A program made the position numbers and the translations under genes. 7,921 bases of DNA from an uncultured Duganella sp. GTDB taxonomy: Bacteria > Pseudomonadota > Gammaproteobacteria > Burkholderiales > Burkholderiaceae. Below the pieces are notes generated by a model that saw nothing but the letters and a program-made list of their open reading frames with translations, had not been told where the DNA came from and did no database searches. Positions within the stretch are counted from its first letter, which is position 1, and every line of letters starts with the position of its first letter. The DNA lies in NCBI GenBank assembly GCA_946482335.1, contig CAMLRG010000231.1, positions 1 through 7,921 of the forward strand, written 5' to 3'. This document shows positions 6,525 through 7,921 of this stretch, one piece after another.

Positions 6525-7514
6525 ATGTCGACAGTTACTTACCACGTTCCCTTCAACGAGAGCACGATTCCGGACTGGGATGGCGACGCCACGCTGACCT
6601 CCATGAGCGGCAGCCAGATCATCATCGACGCCGGGCCCTTCCGCGAAGAATTCCTCGGCCAGTTCACCATCAACGGCTTGCAGGTGAGCGGCACCGTTAC
6701 CGGCCTGCGCTTCTTCATCAACCAGAAGCTGGTCTTCAGCATCGACGACATGAAGGTCGACGCCGCCAAGGTGCAAAGCGTGCTGGAAAACGGCGACGAC
6801 ATCGACGCGCTGTTTACCTTCATCTGGGGTGGCGACGACACCATCAATGGCAGCAGCGGCCTTGATTTCCTGCCCGGCTTTGCCGGCAACGATATCCTGA
6901 ACGGCAACGACGGCAACGATATCCTGTTCGGCGACAGCGGCAACGACACCCTGAACGGCGGTGCCGGCATCGATACGGCCACCTACGCGGGCTTGCGCGC
7001 CAATTACACCGTCAGCGGCAACGGCAGCAGCGGCTCGGTCACCGCCAAGGGCAGCGACGATGGCACCGACATCCTGAACAGCGTCGAACGCCTGGCTTTC
7101 GTCGACGGCACGCTGGCCTTCGACGTCGCCAAGGGCAGCCACGCCGGCGACATGTACCGCCTGTACCAGGCCGCCTTCAACCGCGAGCCCGATGCCGCCG
7201 GCGTCGGCTTCTGGATCGGCCAGTTCGACAAGGGTGTCGGCATCGAGGCGATTGCCGCCGGCTTCATGGACAGCCCTGAATTCCGCGCCGCCTATGGCAG
7301 CAACCCGAGCAATACCGAACTGGTGACGAAAATCTATGAGAACGTGCTGCACCGCCAGCCCGATGCCGGCGGCCTGAAGTGGTACGTCGACCTGCTGGAG
7401 GGTAAGAAGATCAGCGCCGCCGCCGCCCTGGCCGACATCAGCAACAGCGACGAGAACTACGCCGGCACGATCGCCAAGATCAGCAACGGCTTCCTGTTCA
7501 CCCCTTACGAATAA
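6525..7514 (+). CDS. Small RTX-repeat protein with DUF4214 domain, probable type I secretion substrate
   Basis: A 329-residue protein with no N-terminal signal peptide, as expected for substrates of type I secretion. Residues about 1-100 form a module with [19 protein letters not shown] and a [12 protein letters not shown] segment. I recall similar modules ahead of RTX repeats in other secreted proteins, but its function is unknown. Residues 102-146 are five tandem calcium-binding nonapeptides of GGxGxDxLx type ([45 protein letters not shown]), with a partial sixth, AGIDT. Residues 180-200 ([20 protein letters not shown]) are the usual linker after such repeats. Residues 209-311 are DUF4214, made of two related units: [20 protein letters not shown] with MDSPEF, then [18 protein letters not shown] with ISNSDEN. 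The C-terminus [11 protein letters not shown] could carry the secretion signal. No ABC exporter, membrane fusion protein or outer-membrane channel lies in the window. Role unknown, probably extracellular or cell-surface. Confidence 0.85.
   Translation: MSTVTYHVPFNESTIPDWDGDATLTSMSGSQIIIDAGPFREEFLGQFTINGLQVSGTVTGLRFFINQKLVFSIDDMKVDAAKVQSVLENGDDIDALFTFIWGGDDTINGSSGLDFLPGFAGNDILNGNDGNDILFGDSGNDTLNGGAGIDTATYAGLRANYTVSGNGSSGSVTAKGSDDGTDILNSVERLAFVDGTLAFDVAKGSHAGDMYRLYQAAFNREPDAAGVGFWIGQFDKGVGIEAIAAGFMDSPEFRAAYGSNPSNTELVTKIYENVLHRQPDAGGLKWYVDLLEGKKISAAAALADISNSDENYAGTIAKISNGFLFTPYE
6828..6977 (+). repeat. 27-bp tandem repeats encoding RTX nonapeptides
   Basis: Five and a half 27-bp units inside the DUF4214 gene encode the calcium-binding nonapeptides. 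Units 3 and 4 share the identical 15-mer GGCAACGATATCCTG at 6885-6899 and 6912-6926, and unit 5 begins with the near-identical GGCAACGACACCCTG at 6939. Units 1 and 2 are more diverged. The near-identity at DNA level points to recent duplication or gene conversion and a potential for copy-number change. Confidence 0.8.
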
Positions 7515-7522
7515 CAGGAAAA

Positions 7523-7546
7523 CCCGCGGGACGGCCGTCCCGCGGG
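7523..7546. terminator. Perfect 24-bp palindrome, intrinsic terminator between convergent genes
   Basis: Arms CCCGCGGGAC and GTCCCGCGGG surround a central GGCC, so all 24 bases read the same on both strands. The palindrome lies 8 bp after the DUF4214-gene stop and 10 bp beyond the pntB stop. On the minus strand the hairpin is followed by TTTTCCTG (complement of 7515-7522), a short U-tract that makes it a plausible terminator for pntB. On the plus strand the hairpin is followed by CCCGGCCG with no U-tract, so for the rightward gene it would be weaker or act mainly as a 3'-end stabiliser. Confidence 0.7.
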
Positions 7547-7556
7547 CCCGGCCGCC

Positions 7557-7921
7557 TCATTCGGCAGCCTTCACCATATCTTCCAGCACCTTCTTGGCGT
7601 CGCCGAACACCATCATGGTCTTGTCCATGTAGAACAGCTCATTGTCCAGGCCTGCGTAGCCGGAAGCCATCGAGCGCTTGTTGACGATGATGGTCTTGGC
7701 TTTGTAGGCTTCCAGGATCGGCATGCCGGCAATCGGCGATTTCGGATCTTTCGCCGCCGGATTGACCACGTCGTTCGCGCCCAGCACCAGCACCACGTCG
7801 GCTTGCGCGAATTCGCTGTTGATGTCCTCCATCTCGAACACCTGGTCGTACGGTACTTCGGCTTCCGCCAGCAGCACGTTCATGTGGCCCGGCATGCGCC
7901 CGGCCACCGGGTGGATGGCGT
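7557..7921 (-). CDS. pntB: NAD(P) transhydrogenase subunit beta PntB, C-terminal 120 residues (partial, N-terminus beyond the right edge)
   Basis: PntB, with PntA, forms the inner-membrane transhydrogenase that uses the proton gradient to drive hydride transfer from NADH to NADP+. Visible here is the C-terminal NADP(H)-binding domain III, facing the cytoplasm. Its motifs are [73 protein letters not shown] (KRS contacts the NADP 2'-phosphate in characterised enzymes) and [14 protein letters not shown] before the TGA at 7559-7557. The match to the E. coli PntB C-terminus is close and ungapped as far as I can recall. The reading frame stays open to the window end, with H, I and A codons before the internal GTG at 7907, so that GTG is not the start. 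The gene converges on the DUF4214 gene. Confidence 0.95.
   Translation of the reverse strand, partial: AIHPVAGRMPGHMNVLLAEAEVPYDQVFEMEDINSEFAQADVVLVLGANDVVNPAAKDPKSPIAGMPILEAYKAKTIIVNKRSMASGYAGLDNELFYMDKTMMVFGDAKKVLEDMVKAAE

Noticed and set aside
4404..7352. A 982-codon open frame on the minus strand spanning ubiH, the solute-binding-like gene and most of the DUF4214 gene
   Set aside because: It lies antisense to three well-supported genes and crosses their boundaries. Its product is low-complexity (rich in A, G, R, H, Q, V), has no recognisable motif, and is the expected by-product of high third-position GC.
7557..7907. Reading the right-end gene as a complete 116-residue protein starting at GTG 7907
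   Set aside because: The frame continues upstream to the window edge with codons matching PntB (AIHP before VAGRMPG), so it is the truncated C-terminus of a larger protein.

Overview
The window is about 7.9 kb of high-GC, gene-dense bacterial DNA with classic Gram-negative housekeeping genes. LptD, the AmgK/MurU pair, PepP, UbiH and PntB, together with a DUF4214/RTX secreted protein, suggest a betaproteobacterium, most likely an Oxalobacteraceae member of the Massilia/Duganella/Janthinobacterium kind. This placement rests on remembered protein similarity and gene content, not on a search.

Layout. Positions 1-1261 (minus strand) hold the first 420 codons of lptD, the outer-membrane LPS translocon, cut by the left edge. 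A 98-bp AT-rich gap (1262-1359) separates it from a divergent plus-strand run: amgK (1360-2412), murU (2423-3130), pepP (3127-4464), ubiH (4461-5597) and a periplasmic solute-binding-like protein (5607-6476). Spacing within the run is +10, -4, -4 and +9 bp, and both overlaps are ATGA, so it looks like one translationally coupled operon. After 48 bp comes a gene for a small RTX/DUF4214 protein (6525-7514) with its own strong ribosome binding site. A perfect 24-bp GC palindrome (7523-7546) then separates it from the convergent 3' end of pntB (7557-7921, minus strand, cut by the right edge).

How the genes relate. AmgK and MurU are consecutive enzymes of the MurNAc salvage route that rebuilds UDP-MurNAc from recycled peptidoglycan without MurA/MurB. 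Their position back-to-back with lptD matches the arrangement known in Pseudomonas, so LPS export and cell-wall recycling sit at one envelope locus. PepP (proline aminopeptidase) and UbiH (ubiquinone ring hydroxylase) form a housekeeping pair often found together in proteobacteria. PntB belongs to the membrane proton-translocating transhydrogenase.

No CRISPR array, tRNA, rRNA, insertion sequence or prophage gene was seen. I find no convincing new multi-gene system. The least explained parts are the solute-binding-like orphan, the RTX/DUF4214 protein with no secretion genes beside it, and the start region of lptD. No gene-free stretch exceeds 100 bp.
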